Assembly (NCBI GenBank): GCA_903896925.1
Contig: CAITZM010000142.1
Span: 1-49,864 of the forward strand
DNA: 49,864 nt
Origin: an uncultured Lentisphaerota bacterium
GTDB lineage: Bacteria; Verrucomicrobiota; Kiritimatiellia; CAIQIC01
Direction of reading: 5' to 3'
Position numbers and translations under genes: made by a program. Below, in pieces: positions 26,639-35,624 of the stretch (positions within the stretch are counted from its first letter, which is position 1; the number at the start of each line of letters is the position of its first letter). A model generated the notes under the pieces. The model saw nothing but the letters and a program-made list of their open reading frames with translations, had not been told where the DNA came from and searched no databases.

Positions 26639-28114
26639 TTATACCACCCGCGTGAAGTCTATATAGCCGCGTTCCACGTCCGTGCGGACCAGTTGCACGC
26701 GGACCCCTTGCCCGACGTCCAGCCCTTCAAACCCGCTGGCCAGCCGGCCTTCGATGGGCGGCTGTAGCAGCCGGACCCACGTGCCCTTGTCCGCTGCGCC
26801 GGTGACGATGGCGTCGAACTGCTCGCCGATCCTCGGCGCCAGCAGCATGGCGGCGGCGGATTTTACCACCTGCCGTTCCACTTTTTTCGCGGCGTCTTCC
26901 TCGACGGTGCAGTGTTGGGCGAGCGCGGCCAATTCCTCATCCGTGTACGGCCCGGCCCGTCCGGCCAGGGCCGCCTTCAGCAGCCGCTGGGTGATCAGGT
27001 CGGGATAGCGGCGGTTCGGGGCCGTGGAGTGGGCATAGTCTTTGACCGCCAGCCCGAAGTGTCCGGCGCTGTCGCGGCCCGGGAGCTCGACCACGTATTC
27101 GCCCGCGCCCAAGAGCTTGATCACGCTGAGCGAAAGATCGGGAAAGCGGAGGGGGTCGGCCTTTTGCGCCGCCACCAGGAATTGGTCCAGAGCTTTGGCG
27201 TCCGCGGCCTGGGGCAGGGTGGCGCCCTGCTCCGCAGCCAGCTCGACGATCCGGTCCCAGCGCTTGGGCGTGCGCACCACGCGCCGCAGCGACGAAAACT
27301 GCTTGGCCGCGAGGTAGCGCGCCGTCACGCCGTTGGCGGCGATCATAAAGTCCTCAATGAGGTCTTTGGCCCGGTTCCGCTTTTCGGCTTCCAAAGCTTT
27401 GAGCTCGTTACCGGAGAAGACCGGCCGGGCTTCGATGGTTTCCAGGTCCAGCGCGCCGCGCAGATGCCGGAGGGCTTTCAATTTGCGCGCCACGTCGTCT
27501 TGGAGGCGCAGGTTCGCCTCGAGGCCGCTGACCGCGCTGATGCCGGCGGGCAACGGCCCGTTGTGCTCCAGCCAGGCGCCCACGCTGTTGTAGGTCAGTT
27601 GCGCCTGGTTGCGTACCGTCGCCGCATACAGGTCGGAACCCTGCAGCGAGCCATCTTCGGCGATGATCAGCTCGACGACGATGGCCTGACGGTCCGTGCC
27701 CGGATTGAGGGAGGTGAGATCGGTGGAGAGTTTCTCGGGCAGCATGGGAAACGTCGCGGCCACGGTGTAGACCGAGGTGGTATTCTGCCGCGCGAAATCG
27801 TCCAGCGCCGAGCGCTGCTTGACGAGCGCGTCCACATCGGCGATGGCGACCAGGATCTTGGTGGTGCCGTTGGGCAGGGCCTCGGCCACGGTCAGCTGGT
27901 CCAGGTCACGCGAATCATCGTTGTCGATGGAGCACCAAGCCAGCTGCCTGAGATCGCGGGTCGGCACCTCGGTGCGGGTTGCCGGCCCGTGGATGCCGAC
28001 GAGTTCGGCGAGAGCGGCGGGCGGGAAATCCGGCACCAGGCCGCGCGCCAGCATGGCGCGGCGGGCAATGTTTTGCAGGATCGCGCGGGGTTGTCTGTCA
28101 TCTGTTTCCATCAT
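26639..28114 (-). CDS. RNB-domain ribonuclease (RNase II family)
   Basis: A 491-residue 3'-5' exoribonuclease-like protein, shorter than RNase II or RNase R because the N-terminal cold-shock domains are missing. The start at 28114 follows an AGGTGG ribosome site. The RNB catalytic segment is CSIDNDDSRDLDQL, with Asp64, Asp66/67, Asp70 and Asp72 able to bind the metals. Then come the usual VAIADVDALVKQRSALDDFA, TVAATFPMLPEKLSTDLTSL and the late YAHSTAPNRRYPDLITQRLL. The last 70 residues look like a degenerate S1/OB fold (FDAIVTGAADKGTWVRLLQP). It probably degrades RNA in the cytoplasm. This short architecture is known in various bacteria, but its substrates are not. Confidence 0.9.
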   Translation of the reverse strand: MMETDDRQPRAILQNIARRAMLARGLVPDFPPAALAELVGIHGPATRTEVPTRDLRQLAWCSIDNDDSRDLDQLTVAEALPNGTTKILVAIADVDALVKQRSALDDFARQNTTSVYTVAATFPMLPEKLSTDLTSLNPGTDRQAIVVELIIAEDGSLQGSDLYAATVRNQAQLTYNSVGAWLEHNGPLPAGISAVSGLEANLRLQDDVARKLKALRHLRGALDLETIEARPVFSGNELKALEAEKRNRAKDLIEDFMIAANGVTARYLAAKQFSSLRRVVRTPKRWDRIVELAAEQGATLPQAADAKALDQFLVAAQKADPLRFPDLSLSVIKLLGAGEYVVELPGRDSAGHFGLAVKDYAHSTAPNRRYPDLITQRLLKAALAGRAGPYTDEELAALAQHCTVEEDAAKKVERQVVKSAAAMLLAPRIGEQFDAIVTGAADKGTWVRLLQPPIEGRLASGFEGLDVGQGVRVQLVRTDVERGYIDFTRVV

Positions 28115-28225
28115 AGTGCCACCTGTCGTCTGCCCGGTTGCGTTTTGTTTCGCAAGCCGCAAATCCTACTCGCCAGCACGGGCGTTGGCAAACCTGCGAG
28201 CGGGCCGGACCTGCCGTTTTTACTG

Positions 28226-28304
28226 TGGGCGGGAGCTCCCGCTCCCGCGAAATGAAGGCAAGCTAGGGCCCGCGGGAGCCGGAGCTCCCGCCCACAAGAC
28301 TCCT
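28226..28304. repeat. Inverted repeat, gggagctcccgc family
   Basis: tgtgggcgggagctccc on the left is answered by ggagctcccgcccaca on the right, with a further gctcccgc / gcgggagc pair between them. The result is a long imperfect cruciform of about 80 bases. Related pieces occur near 28672 (gtgggcggggcttccagccccgcgaa). This type of GC hairpin is dispersed in intergenic DNA. Confidence 0.65.
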
Positions 28305-28565
28305 GTAGCGGCGCTCTTCCGGCTTCGTGCAGCACTGCGCCGGGACAAGTTGAGCGCCGGCGGCGACCACAGGCCGCCGCTCAGGAAACCAGGAACGGAC
28401 AAAGCGACGAAGTCGGAGACAGAAGAGAAAGCAGCCACGGATTACACAGATGGCCAGAGTGGGGCAGCAGGCAGGCCGGAGAATAGGCACAGAAGGCAAC
28501 GAAGGCAACAAAGGGGCGGTAGGGCGAGGCCCCTGCGGTGAGCATGCCTGCCCTGACCTGTGGTG

Positions 28566-28622
28566 AGCCTTGTCGAACCAGCCTGTCGAAGGGCCTGCCC
28601 TGAGCTTGTCGAAGGGTCGAAC
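28566..28622. repeat. REP-like cttgtcgaaggg repeats
   Basis: Related units occur in tandem: ccttgtcgaaccagcctg, tcgaagggcctgccctgagc and ttgtcgaagggtcgaac. The sequence ccctgagcttgtcgaaggg is a very widespread REP-like bacterial palindromic element. No RAYT transposase is visible in the window. Confidence 0.6.
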
Positions 28623-28795
28623 CGTCAGGCCGAGCCGCCAGATATACCAATCAACAATCAAGCTCAAGTCGTGTGGGCGGGGCTTCCAGCCCCGCGAAAC
28701 GAACTGGACAAGGGCAGGAGGAAAGCAGGCCGACAGAACCACAAGAAGACAGAAAAGGGCCGCAGGCCGGTGTGTGCGCGCTGTTCAGAAGCTCG

Positions 28796-30667
28796 CTAGG
28801 GCTTGCGGCTCACGACCCAGTCCCAGCGCACACCGGCCTGCTTCCGCAGCGGATCGAGGTCTGCGGCCTGGAGGTAGCCCTGTTGGATGAGCTGCTGCAG
28901 GGCCTCGCTTACGCGCGCCAGGTAAGCTTCTTTGCCGGCGTAACGCTCGTCGAGCGCCGGGCGCGGATCGCCGCGTTGCTCCCGCTGCCCACGTGTGGCG
29001 GCGAAGGGAATCCAGGCGCCCTGCAACGGGACCAGCTCCTTGGGCTCGCCCATCGACACGGGACGGAACAGCCAGCCGGTGCAGGTGGCCAGCGGCACGC
29101 TGACATCCGGCATACGGATGCCCGCCAGGTCATTGCCGTCGGCATCCACTTGCGGCACCAGCAGCGGCAACTCCGTGCCGCCGCCTGCGCCATGCGGCCA
29201 GAGCGGATTCCACAGACGCACTCCGGCTGTCACGCTCCGTGGTGACGCGATCCCCGGCAAGGTCGGGAAGCGCACCTGCGCCACGGGCACCAGGGTGCCG
29301 TCGCTCAGCTTGGGATAGGCGCTTGGCGGCGGCAGCGTGCCGGCGGTGACCCAGCGATGCATCGCCAGGCGCAAGGCGAGCGCCACGGGGCCGGCGCTGA
29401 CGGGATTGGCGGGCGGGGCATCCTTGGACAACGCCTTGGGCGGGAAAGCCGCCGGTCCATGCTGGGTGCCGGCAAAGAAATAGGAACGGACATTGTCCGG
29501 CAACGGGATATCCCGGGTGCCGTCGGCGCTGGTGTGCGACAGGCCCGCCACGCGGCCGGCGCCCCAGTATTCCGACCCCGTGTTCATGTAAAAGATCTTC
29601 GGCTTCTGTGTCACGCGCGGGTTTTCCTGCACGCCTTCGGAGATCCCGCTGACCGGGTCAGTCTGGGCCGTGTCGGTGAAAGGATAGGACGCGGTCTGGA
29701 AGGCCGCCACCCCGCGCGGCACCGACCAGCGCCGGTTGATGTCCAGCCGGCCTGCGCCGGCGATGTGCGCCAACACGCCGTCCAAGGCCAGCCGGCCCTG
29801 CTCATCGGTGTTGAAGCCCAGATAGACGAATTCGCGCAGGAGCCGGCCGCATTGCGAGGAGCCAAAGGCGTAGGCCTGCTGCACGGGTGCCAGTGTGCCG
29901 TCGCCGTGCTTCAGCCATGCCACCGCATCGCGGATGGCCGCAAGGCCCAAGCCCGCCACCGGCGGATTTTCCGCCAGGTAGGCCAGCTCATAGGTTTTGC
30001 CCGGCTCGAAGCCGCCAGCCAGGCTCACGCGTTGTCCTTCCAGCTTCCACCGGCTGCGCGGCAGTTCCTGGCCGGCGGGAAAAGCCGAGGCCGTCCGTAC
30101 GCTCAACCGGCTGTCCGGTCCGGCGGCATCCACGGGTGGATAAGCCGCCAGGTCGCCCACGGTGAACTGTTCCGCGCGCTTGTCCGACGTGAAGGTGGCA
30201 CGCACCACGCCGCGTACCGGTCGGCCATCTTTTTCCCGCGCCACCGGCGCCGCGATGCGCAGCTTGCCGGCTTGGGCCGGCACATCGAACTCCCAGCCGA
30301 CTTGCAGGACCGTGAAGCCGTGCTGGATGATGAAAGGGCTCAGCCCGCTCTTGCCGCCCCGGTTGGGGATCTCCACCCAGGCGGCACCGTTGCCGTGCCC
30401 GGCCGCTTTGGGTTTCAGCATGCGGAAATCGGAGGAGAAGGCCACCCGCCCCGCCGCATTGGTCGGCGCCAGTTCGACATCGGCAATGATCCGGTTGCGC
30501 GGATGGGTCGGATCGATCTCGAAATGCAGTCTCCCGGCGATCTGTTCGTAACCCGTGGCGTCCATGTTGGAGCGTTCGGTGACCTCCACGCGCACGACTT
30601 CGGCGCGGGCGGGGGCCAACACGGCCAGGCACAGGCCGAGCATGAGAAAGCGGTTAATGATAGGCAT
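28796..30667 (-). CDS. Secreted alpha/beta hydrolase-domain protein (PF20091-like)
   Basis: A 623-residue exported protein. The chosen start at 30667 gives a signal peptide (MPIINRFLMLGLCLAVLAPARA); ATG 30673 or 30736 are alternatives. The sequence matches the large alpha/beta hydrolase-domain family (Abhydrolase_10 type). It has an N-terminal beta-rich half with WVEIPNRGGKSGLSPFIIQHGF and VLQVGWEFDVPA, then the nucleophile elbow in YAFGSSQCGRLLREFVYLGFN, with the second Ser of GSSQ in the expected position. KIFYMNTGSEYWG and SYFFAGTQHGPA follow, with a candidate catalytic His in GTQHGP. It is probably a periplasmic esterase or related hydrolase. The substrate is unknown. There is no operon partner. 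Confidence 0.82.
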   Translation of the reverse strand: MPIINRFLMLGLCLAVLAPARAEVVRVEVTERSNMDATGYEQIAGRLHFEIDPTHPRNRIIADVELAPTNAAGRVAFSSDFRMLKPKAAGHGNGAAWVEIPNRGGKSGLSPFIIQHGFTVLQVGWEFDVPAQAGKLRIAAPVAREKDGRPVRGVVRATFTSDKRAEQFTVGDLAAYPPVDAAGPDSRLSVRTASAFPAGQELPRSRWKLEGQRVSLAGGFEPGKTYELAYLAENPPVAGLGLAAIRDAVAWLKHGDGTLAPVQQAYAFGSSQCGRLLREFVYLGFNTDEQGRLALDGVLAHIAGAGRLDINRRWSVPRGVAAFQTASYPFTDTAQTDPVSGISEGVQENPRVTQKPKIFYMNTGSEYWGAGRVAGLSHTSADGTRDIPLPDNVRSYFFAGTQHGPAAFPPKALSKDAPPANPVSAGPVALALRLAMHRWVTAGTLPPPSAYPKLSDGTLVPVAQVRFPTLPGIASPRSVTAGVRLWNPLWPHGAGGGTELPLLVPQVDADGNDLAGIRMPDVSVPLATCTGWLFRPVSMGEPKELVPLQGAWIPFAATRGQREQRGDPRPALDERYAGKEAYLARVSEALQQLIQQGYLQAADLDPLRKQAGVRWDWVVSRKP

Positions 30668-30850
30668 AAGCATTACCAGGGCGCGCGCAGCGGGGCAGCG
30701 CTGCTTTTTGACGGGTCCCTGAGGCGAAAAAATCATGCCTCATTTTTACCCGCCGTCCGGCCAAGTCAAGCCTTGTCAGCAGCACGCTTGGGCACCGCGC
30801 ACTTCGCCAAGCCATCGCGCCAGTCGGGCCGCCAGACCCTGTTTTTTAGG

Positions 30851-31735
30851 ATGGGCATCTTAGGGCCATGCATATATCCTGACGCCGTGACCAAGCAACT
30901 GCCCAGCCTTGTGGCCGTCCACATAGTGTGCCTTGCCAGTATCATCCTGCTTGCTCTGGGTTATTGCTCGCGCGCCCAAGACCCGTCCACGCCCTCTGCC
31001 CAGCCCGCAGGATCCGAGCGGATACACCCATGGGGTGACAGGTATTATTATGGCGGTATGCCCAAGGCCGGCGCCTCCTCCACCTCGGTTATCCATGTGC
31101 TCACCAACGAGGGGTATGTCGTTGGTTATTGCGAGGCCCGCAAGGATCCGGTCTGGGTCTGCTACCGGCTTTCCGAGGTCGCCAGCTTCAAGGCCCCGCC
31201 CCGTCCCAAGCAATTCGTTGTGGATGCGCGCACCCGGGCCAAAGTCGCCTCCACCAATTATACCAACTCGGGTTATGACCGGGGCCACATGGCGCCCAAC
31301 TACGGGGTTGCGCTCTGCTATGGGGCGCATGCCCAGCAGGAAACCTTCCTGATGTCCAATATCATCCCGCAGAGTCCGAATTTGAACCGCAGGGTGTGGG
31401 AGCAACTGGAACAGGCCGAGATCAAGACGTATGCCCAGCGGTTCAAGCAGCTGTGGGCGGTGGATGGACCGATCTTTCGGGGGAGTCCTAAAAAGCTGGG
31501 TGGCGGAGTGTCCGTGCCGGATGCGTGTTTCAAGATTCTGGCCGTCGAGGAAAACAAGCAGCCGCGCATTCTGGCCTTTATCATGCCGCAGACCGTGAAC
31601 GGCGACGAGGTGCCGCAGCAGTTCTTGACCAGCGTGGCTGAAATCGAAAAGGAAACCGGTTTGAATTTCTTTTCTGAACTGCCCAAGGACGTGGAGCAGC
31701 GGGTGGAAGCCCAGACGGCCGATCGCGTATGGTAG
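30851..31735 (+). CDS. Secreted NUC1-type DNA/RNA non-specific endonuclease
   Basis: A 294-residue exported or membrane-anchored nuclease of the beta-beta-alpha metal family. The catalytic motif is intact (YDRGHMAPNYG, with His146 as general base), and the magnesium-ligand Asn is in MSNIIPQSPNLNRRVWEQLE (Asn170). The N-terminal segment LVAVHIVCLASIILLALGY is a signal peptide or anchor. The start at ATG 30851 is uncertain because no good ribosome site is present; GTG 30887 is possible. Such enzymes degrade extracellular nucleic acid for nutrients or defence. The gene is convergent with the CHAT operon, with a 67-base gap containing a GC hairpin. Confidence 0.9.
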   Translation: MGILGPCIYPDAVTKQLPSLVAVHIVCLASIILLALGYCSRAQDPSTPSAQPAGSERIHPWGDRYYYGGMPKAGASSTSVIHVLTNEGYVVGYCEARKDPVWVCYRLSEVASFKAPPRPKQFVVDARTRAKVASTNYTNSGYDRGHMAPNYGVALCYGAHAQQETFLMSNIIPQSPNLNRRVWEQLEQAEIKTYAQRFKQLWAVDGPIFRGSPKKLGGGVSVPDACFKILAVEENKQPRILAFIMPQTVNGDEVPQQFLTSVAEIEKETGLNFFSELPKDVEQRVEAQTADRVW

Positions 31736-31740
31736 CAGCC

Positions 31741-31766
31741 CGCCGGCCAGCTCTACTGAGCCGGCG
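31741..31766. repeat. GC hairpin between convergent genes, related to 37415-37436
   Basis: cgccggc (31741-31747) pairs with gccggcg (31760-31766). The inner sequence gctctactgagccggcgc is nearly the same as gctctctgagccggcgc at 37420-37436, so these are two copies of a dispersed hairpin that here may also serve as a terminator for the convergent genes. Confidence 0.45.
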
Positions 31767-31802
31767 CTGAGTCCTGCTCGAAATGCTTGTACTCGGCCGG
31801 CT

Positions 31803-34800
31803 TCAGCGTCTGGCTCCCGACGACTGGTACTCGCCCAGCAAGACAAACGCCGCCCAGCAGAACGGGCTGGAGTAGTCTGCGGGTTTGCCGTCGGCCGTCC
31901 GGCCGTGACGCAGCACGGTCAGCTGCGCCTGTCGCAACGCTTCGGCGCGGTCCACGTTGCCCGCCTTCAGCTGCTGGAAGAATCCGGTCACCAGCTGGCC
32001 GGTCGGACCGCTCGGCACATCCCAGAGGCTGGCGCTGATGCTCTCGGCGCCGGCGACGAAGAAAGCGCCGCTCAAGCCCACCAGGCCTTCGCCGCCACGC
32101 CAGCGGCCCAAACCGGTCTGACAGGCCGAGAGCATCACCAGGTCGGTGTCCATTTCCAAATCCACCACTTCTTGCGCTTGCAAGTAGCCGTCTTCCGTGG
32201 AGTCGGCGGTCGGCGCGGAAAGAGCTATGCAGGAGAGCATGCCGTTCTGCGGATCCGCCAGACCATGCGTGCTGAAGAGCACATACTTCCAGCGGGCGCC
32301 GGGTGCACCGGGCCGGGAGCCAAGCAGCCGTTTCGCCTGCTCTTCGCTGGCGGCCTGGGCCTTGAGCACCAGGCACCGCGCGCCGGGCTCAACGCCGGTC
32401 GCGTCGCTGGCTTCGCTGGGCGGGCCGAAGAGCGCGGCCACACGCAGGGCTTCCTGCTCGGTCTCGGGCAGGGCGCGGAGGCGCAGGCCGCTGCCGGCGT
32501 AGTAGTCGTGGCGGATGCCGCGCACGCGCGTGAGCATGTCGTCGTCGGCCCGCTTGCCGGGCTGTGCGGGCGCGCCTGCGAGGCCGTAGGCCGGGTTGGC
32601 GAAGGCCAGCAGAGGCTGCCGCTCCACCTTCCGCTGCTGCTCGCGCTCCTGCTTTTGCTGGCGGATGGTCTCCAGCGTCGTCAGCGCCGGCGTGTAGCTC
32701 ACGCTGAATTCTTCCAGCAGGTAGCGCGGCGTGACGCCGTCCTCGGCCGGGATGCGGAGCATGGCGAAGGGCACGTAGTGCAACGGGCCGTCGGGGATGA
32801 CCAGCAGGTGATGCAGCTTCTGCTGGCGTAATTCAACCAGCGCCGAAGCGGGCAGAACGTTGTTGCCGAGCCGTTGGAGGATCGCCTGTTCCTGGGTTGC
32901 GTCCAACAGATTCTGTTTCATATCCCGGCCCAGGTCTTCGGCCCGTGCGCGGGCCAGATGGACAAGGCCATCCAACCCGATCTGGTCGGGACGTTGCTGC
33001 CAGGCTGCGACCAGTTGGCCGATGGTCGCTGGTTGGCGGGGTCGCAACTCAGGCAGTGCCGGTGTTGCGCCAGCGAGCTTGTGCGCGGTCACCCCCGCGC
33101 GCGTCAGCAGCAGCAGCCAGCTTTCCTTTTCGCCCACGGAGTATTGGAGCACGGCGGTGTCGGGGGCCAAGGCTGCCGCCGTATCCAGCGGTTTGCGGAA
33201 CGCCGGCGCCACGTAGCGGCCGAGCGCCGTGCGCTTCAGTTCCACCTCGAGCAGGTTCCGCTGCTGCTGCAACTCTGCGATGTCCCGCGTCAGCGTCTTT
33301 TTCCGTTCACCCTGCGCCTCGGGCAGTTGCTCCCGCTGGGCGGTGCGTTGGCTGAGCTGCTGCGACAGGGACTGGTCTTCCGCCAGCAGCCGCGTGCCGG
33401 CCCGCGCGGCTTGCAGTGTGGACCGTTCCCGCAACGTGTCATTCAGCGACCGGCCTTTGCCTTGATCGGCAAAGTGGAAGGCCGCTTCCAGTGCGGCGGA
33501 AGCCGACCGGGGGTCGCGCGCCCAGCGGGCCGCCGCGGCTTCCTCGAGAAGCACGCGCTGGCTTCCCAGTTCAGCCAGCAAGCTGGTCAACTCCGGGAAT
33601 ACCCCGGCCACCTGTTCGAAGATGCCCTCGCGGTGTTCCCGCGCCAGCATTTCCACCCGCGCGGTCTCCGCCAGTTCACCGGCGCGCAGCAACTCCTTGA
33701 GGGCTTGCGCGCGGTCGCCGGGCTGGCCGCGGCGGCGGTAGGCTTGGCTCAAACCCAGCGAGGCTTCGATGGTCTGGCCCGCTTGCTGGAACATGGCCAC
33801 GGCTTCGGAGCACCGGTCCATGCCGAGCAGGCAGTGGCCGATGTTTCCCCGGCAAGCGAGTTGGTCGCGTGCTGTGCCGGGGAGGGTTTGGAAGAGCTTC
33901 AAGGCCCGTTCGTGTTGGGCCATCGCCGCTGCATGCTGGCCCAAGCTGTCCAGCGTCCTGCCGAGGTTCTGGTGACAGCGTGCCTGTTCGCGGGCGGTGC
34001 CGGGGAGGGCCTGGTAGAGCGCCAGGGCCCGCCGTGTTTGCTCCAAGGCCTCTGCATGGTTGCCGAGACTGTACAGGACCCCGCCGAGGTTCTGGTAACA
34101 GCCCGCCTGTTCGCCTTCCGTGGCCGGGAGGCGCCGGAAGAGTTGCAAGGTCTGCTGCAACTGGCCGAGCGCCTCTTCGTATTGGCCGAGGTCCCTGAGC
34201 AGCGTGCCGAGATTGCCGGAACAGCCCGCTTGCTGGCGTTCGGTGCCCGGCAAGGTTTGATAGAGTTGCAACGCCTGCCGCATCTGTGCCAGCGCCTCTT
34301 CATAGCGGCCCATGCTCCTCAGCGCCGTGCCGAGGTTGTTGTGGCAATCCGCCTGATCGCGGGCGGTATCGGGAACGGTCTGGAAGAGCTGCAACGCCAG
34401 GTGCTGCTGTGCCAGCGCCTCGGCGTGCTTGTCGAGGCCCTCGAGGTCCACGCCAAGATTCTGGTGACACCGCGCCTGTTTGCGGGTGGTGCCCGGGAGT
34501 GTCTGGTAGCGCTGCAAGGCTTGCTGGTGGTGCGTCAGCGCGGCCTCGTTTTGGCCGAGACTGCTGAGCGCCACGCCGAGGTTCTGCTGACAATCCGCCT
34601 GATCGCGCCCGGCGTCCGGGAGTGTCTGGTAGTACTGCAAGGCCTGTTGGTGGTGGGCCAGCGCCGCTGCGTGTTGGCCGAGACTGCTGAGTGCCACGCC
34701 GAGGTTCTGGTGACAATCCGCCCGGTCGCGTTCGGCGTCCGGGAGGTCCTGTAGCAGTTTCAAGGCCTGTTGCTGTTGTCCGAGGGACTCTTCAACCTGG

Positions 34801-35624
34801 CCCAGATTTCGCAAGACCTCGCCGATATTCTGTTGGCAACGCGCCTGGTCGCGTGCGGTGCCGGGGAAGGACTGGTAGAGCTTCAAGGCCTGCTGAAATT
34901 CCAGCAGCGCCTCTGCGTGTTGGTTGAGACCATACAGCGCCCCGCCGAGGTTGTTATGGCAATCCGCCTGCGCTCCTGCCGTGCCGGGGAGGGCCTGAAA
35001 GAGCTTCAAGGCCTGCTGCTGTTGCCGCAGGGCCTCATCGAATTTGCCCAGCTTCTTCAACTCCAAGCCGAGGGTGCCATGACACGCCGCTTGTTCGCGT
35101 TCCGTGCCCGGGAGGGTCCGGTAAAGTTTCAGGGCCTGCTGCTGGTGTACCAACGCCTCTTCGTCTTTGTTTAGGCCCGCCAACGCCTCGCCGAGGGCCT
35201 GGTGACAGCGCACCTGCTGGCGGGCGGTGTCGGGGAGCGACTGGTAGAGCTGCAAGGCCTGCTGCATCTGTGCCATCGCCTCCGCGCCTCTGCCGAGCTG
35301 TGGCAGCACCGTGCCGAGATTCTTGTGCGCGTCCGCCTGCTGACGTTCGGTGCCCTGGACGTTCAGGAAGAGCTTCAAAGCCTCCGCCCAGCCGTCCGCC
35401 GCTGCCTGGTAGTTCCGGTGCTGCACCGCCTCGAGCGCACGGTTGTAGTGGGCGCGGGCCGTGTCGAGGTCTTGTTGGGCGAAGGTGACCGCCGGGCAGA
35501 GCAGCAGCCACGAGCAGGCTGCGAGCAGGAGGAGCTTAATTGGAGAGCGCCGGCACGGCGCACGGTGACATGAAGGGCTGGCTGACCAGTTGCAAGCCCG
35601 GCGCTGTAGCGTCGGAAGGCTCAT
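31803..35624 (-). CDS. Exported TPR-CHAT caspase-like protease
   Basis: A 1,273-residue protein with a long basic N-terminus and a Sec-type hydrophobic leader (IKLLLLAACSWLLLCPAVTFA, residues about 29-49), so probably periplasmic. About residues 97-630 contain 13 tandem TPR-like units of 41 residues (DNA period 123 bases). Twelve of the 13 carry Cys at the same place (pattern xxCHQNLGxxLxxLGQ). A coiled, Gln/Arg-rich linker follows. Residues about 870-1265 are a CHAT domain with the clan CD dyad, His1120 in LFSTHGLAD and Cys1168 in LSACQTGLGRWRGGEG, so it should be an active protease. The start overlaps the stop of the TIR-like gene (ATGA), indicating a two-gene operon. It is not a type III-E CRISPR Craspase: no gRAMP is nearby and it has an export signal. 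Confidence 0.92.
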   Translation of the reverse strand: MSLPTLQRRACNWSASPSCHRAPCRRSPIKLLLLAACSWLLLCPAVTFAQQDLDTARAHYNRALEAVQHRNYQAAADGWAEALKLFLNVQGTERQQADAHKNLGTVLPQLGRGAEAMAQMQQALQLYQSLPDTARQQVRCHQALGEALAGLNKDEEALVHQQQALKLYRTLPGTEREQAACHGTLGLELKKLGKFDEALRQQQQALKLFQALPGTAGAQADCHNNLGGALYGLNQHAEALLEFQQALKLYQSFPGTARDQARCQQNIGEVLRNLGQVEESLGQQQQALKLLQDLPDAERDRADCHQNLGVALSSLGQHAAALAHHQQALQYYQTLPDAGRDQADCQQNLGVALSSLGQNEAALTHHQQALQRYQTLPGTTRKQARCHQNLGVDLEGLDKHAEALAQQHLALQLFQTVPDTARDQADCHNNLGTALRSMGRYEEALAQMRQALQLYQTLPGTERQQAGCSGNLGTLLRDLGQYEEALGQLQQTLQLFRRLPATEGEQAGCYQNLGGVLYSLGNHAEALEQTRRALALYQALPGTAREQARCHQNLGRTLDSLGQHAAAMAQHERALKLFQTLPGTARDQLACRGNIGHCLLGMDRCSEAVAMFQQAGQTIEASLGLSQAYRRRGQPGDRAQALKELLRAGELAETARVEMLAREHREGIFEQVAGVFPELTSLLAELGSQRVLLEEAAAARWARDPRSASAALEAAFHFADQGKGRSLNDTLRERSTLQAARAGTRLLAEDQSLSQQLSQRTAQREQLPEAQGERKKTLTRDIAELQQQRNLLEVELKRTALGRYVAPAFRKPLDTAAALAPDTAVLQYSVGEKESWLLLLTRAGVTAHKLAGATPALPELRPRQPATIGQLVAAWQQRPDQIGLDGLVHLARARAEDLGRDMKQNLLDATQEQAILQRLGNNVLPASALVELRQQKLHHLLVIPDGPLHYVPFAMLRIPAEDGVTPRYLLEEFSVSYTPALTTLETIRQQKQEREQQRKVERQPLLAFANPAYGLAGAPAQPGKRADDDMLTRVRGIRHDYYAGSGLRLRALPETEQEALRVAALFGPPSEASDATGVEPGARCLVLKAQAASEEQAKRLLGSRPGAPGARWKYVLFSTHGLADPQNGMLSCIALSAPTADSTEDGYLQAQEVVDLEMDTDLVMLSACQTGLGRWRGGEGLVGLSGAFFVAGAESISASLWDVPSGPTGQLVTGFFQQLKAGNVDRAEALRQAQLTVLRHGRTADGKPADYSSPFCWAAFVLLGEYQSSGARR

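Larger units (their letters stand above)
28115..28795. other. Repeat-rich intergenic region
   Basis: No gene is supported in this 680-base gap between two reverse-strand genes. It holds a long inverted repeat (28226-28304), a second gtgggcggggcttccagcccc element near 28672, and a REP-like ccctgagcttgtcgaaggg element (28560-28620). Apparent frames across it are low-complexity and lack ribosome sites. Confidence 0.6.

Noticed and set aside
33900..35340. 123-base periodicity that could suggest a DNA satellite
   Set aside because: It is the coding period of the 41-residue TPR-like units in the CHAT protein.
31803..35624. CHAT protein as a CRISPR type III-E Craspase
   Set aside because: There is no gRAMP (Cas7-11) gene or CRISPR array, and the protein has an export leader.
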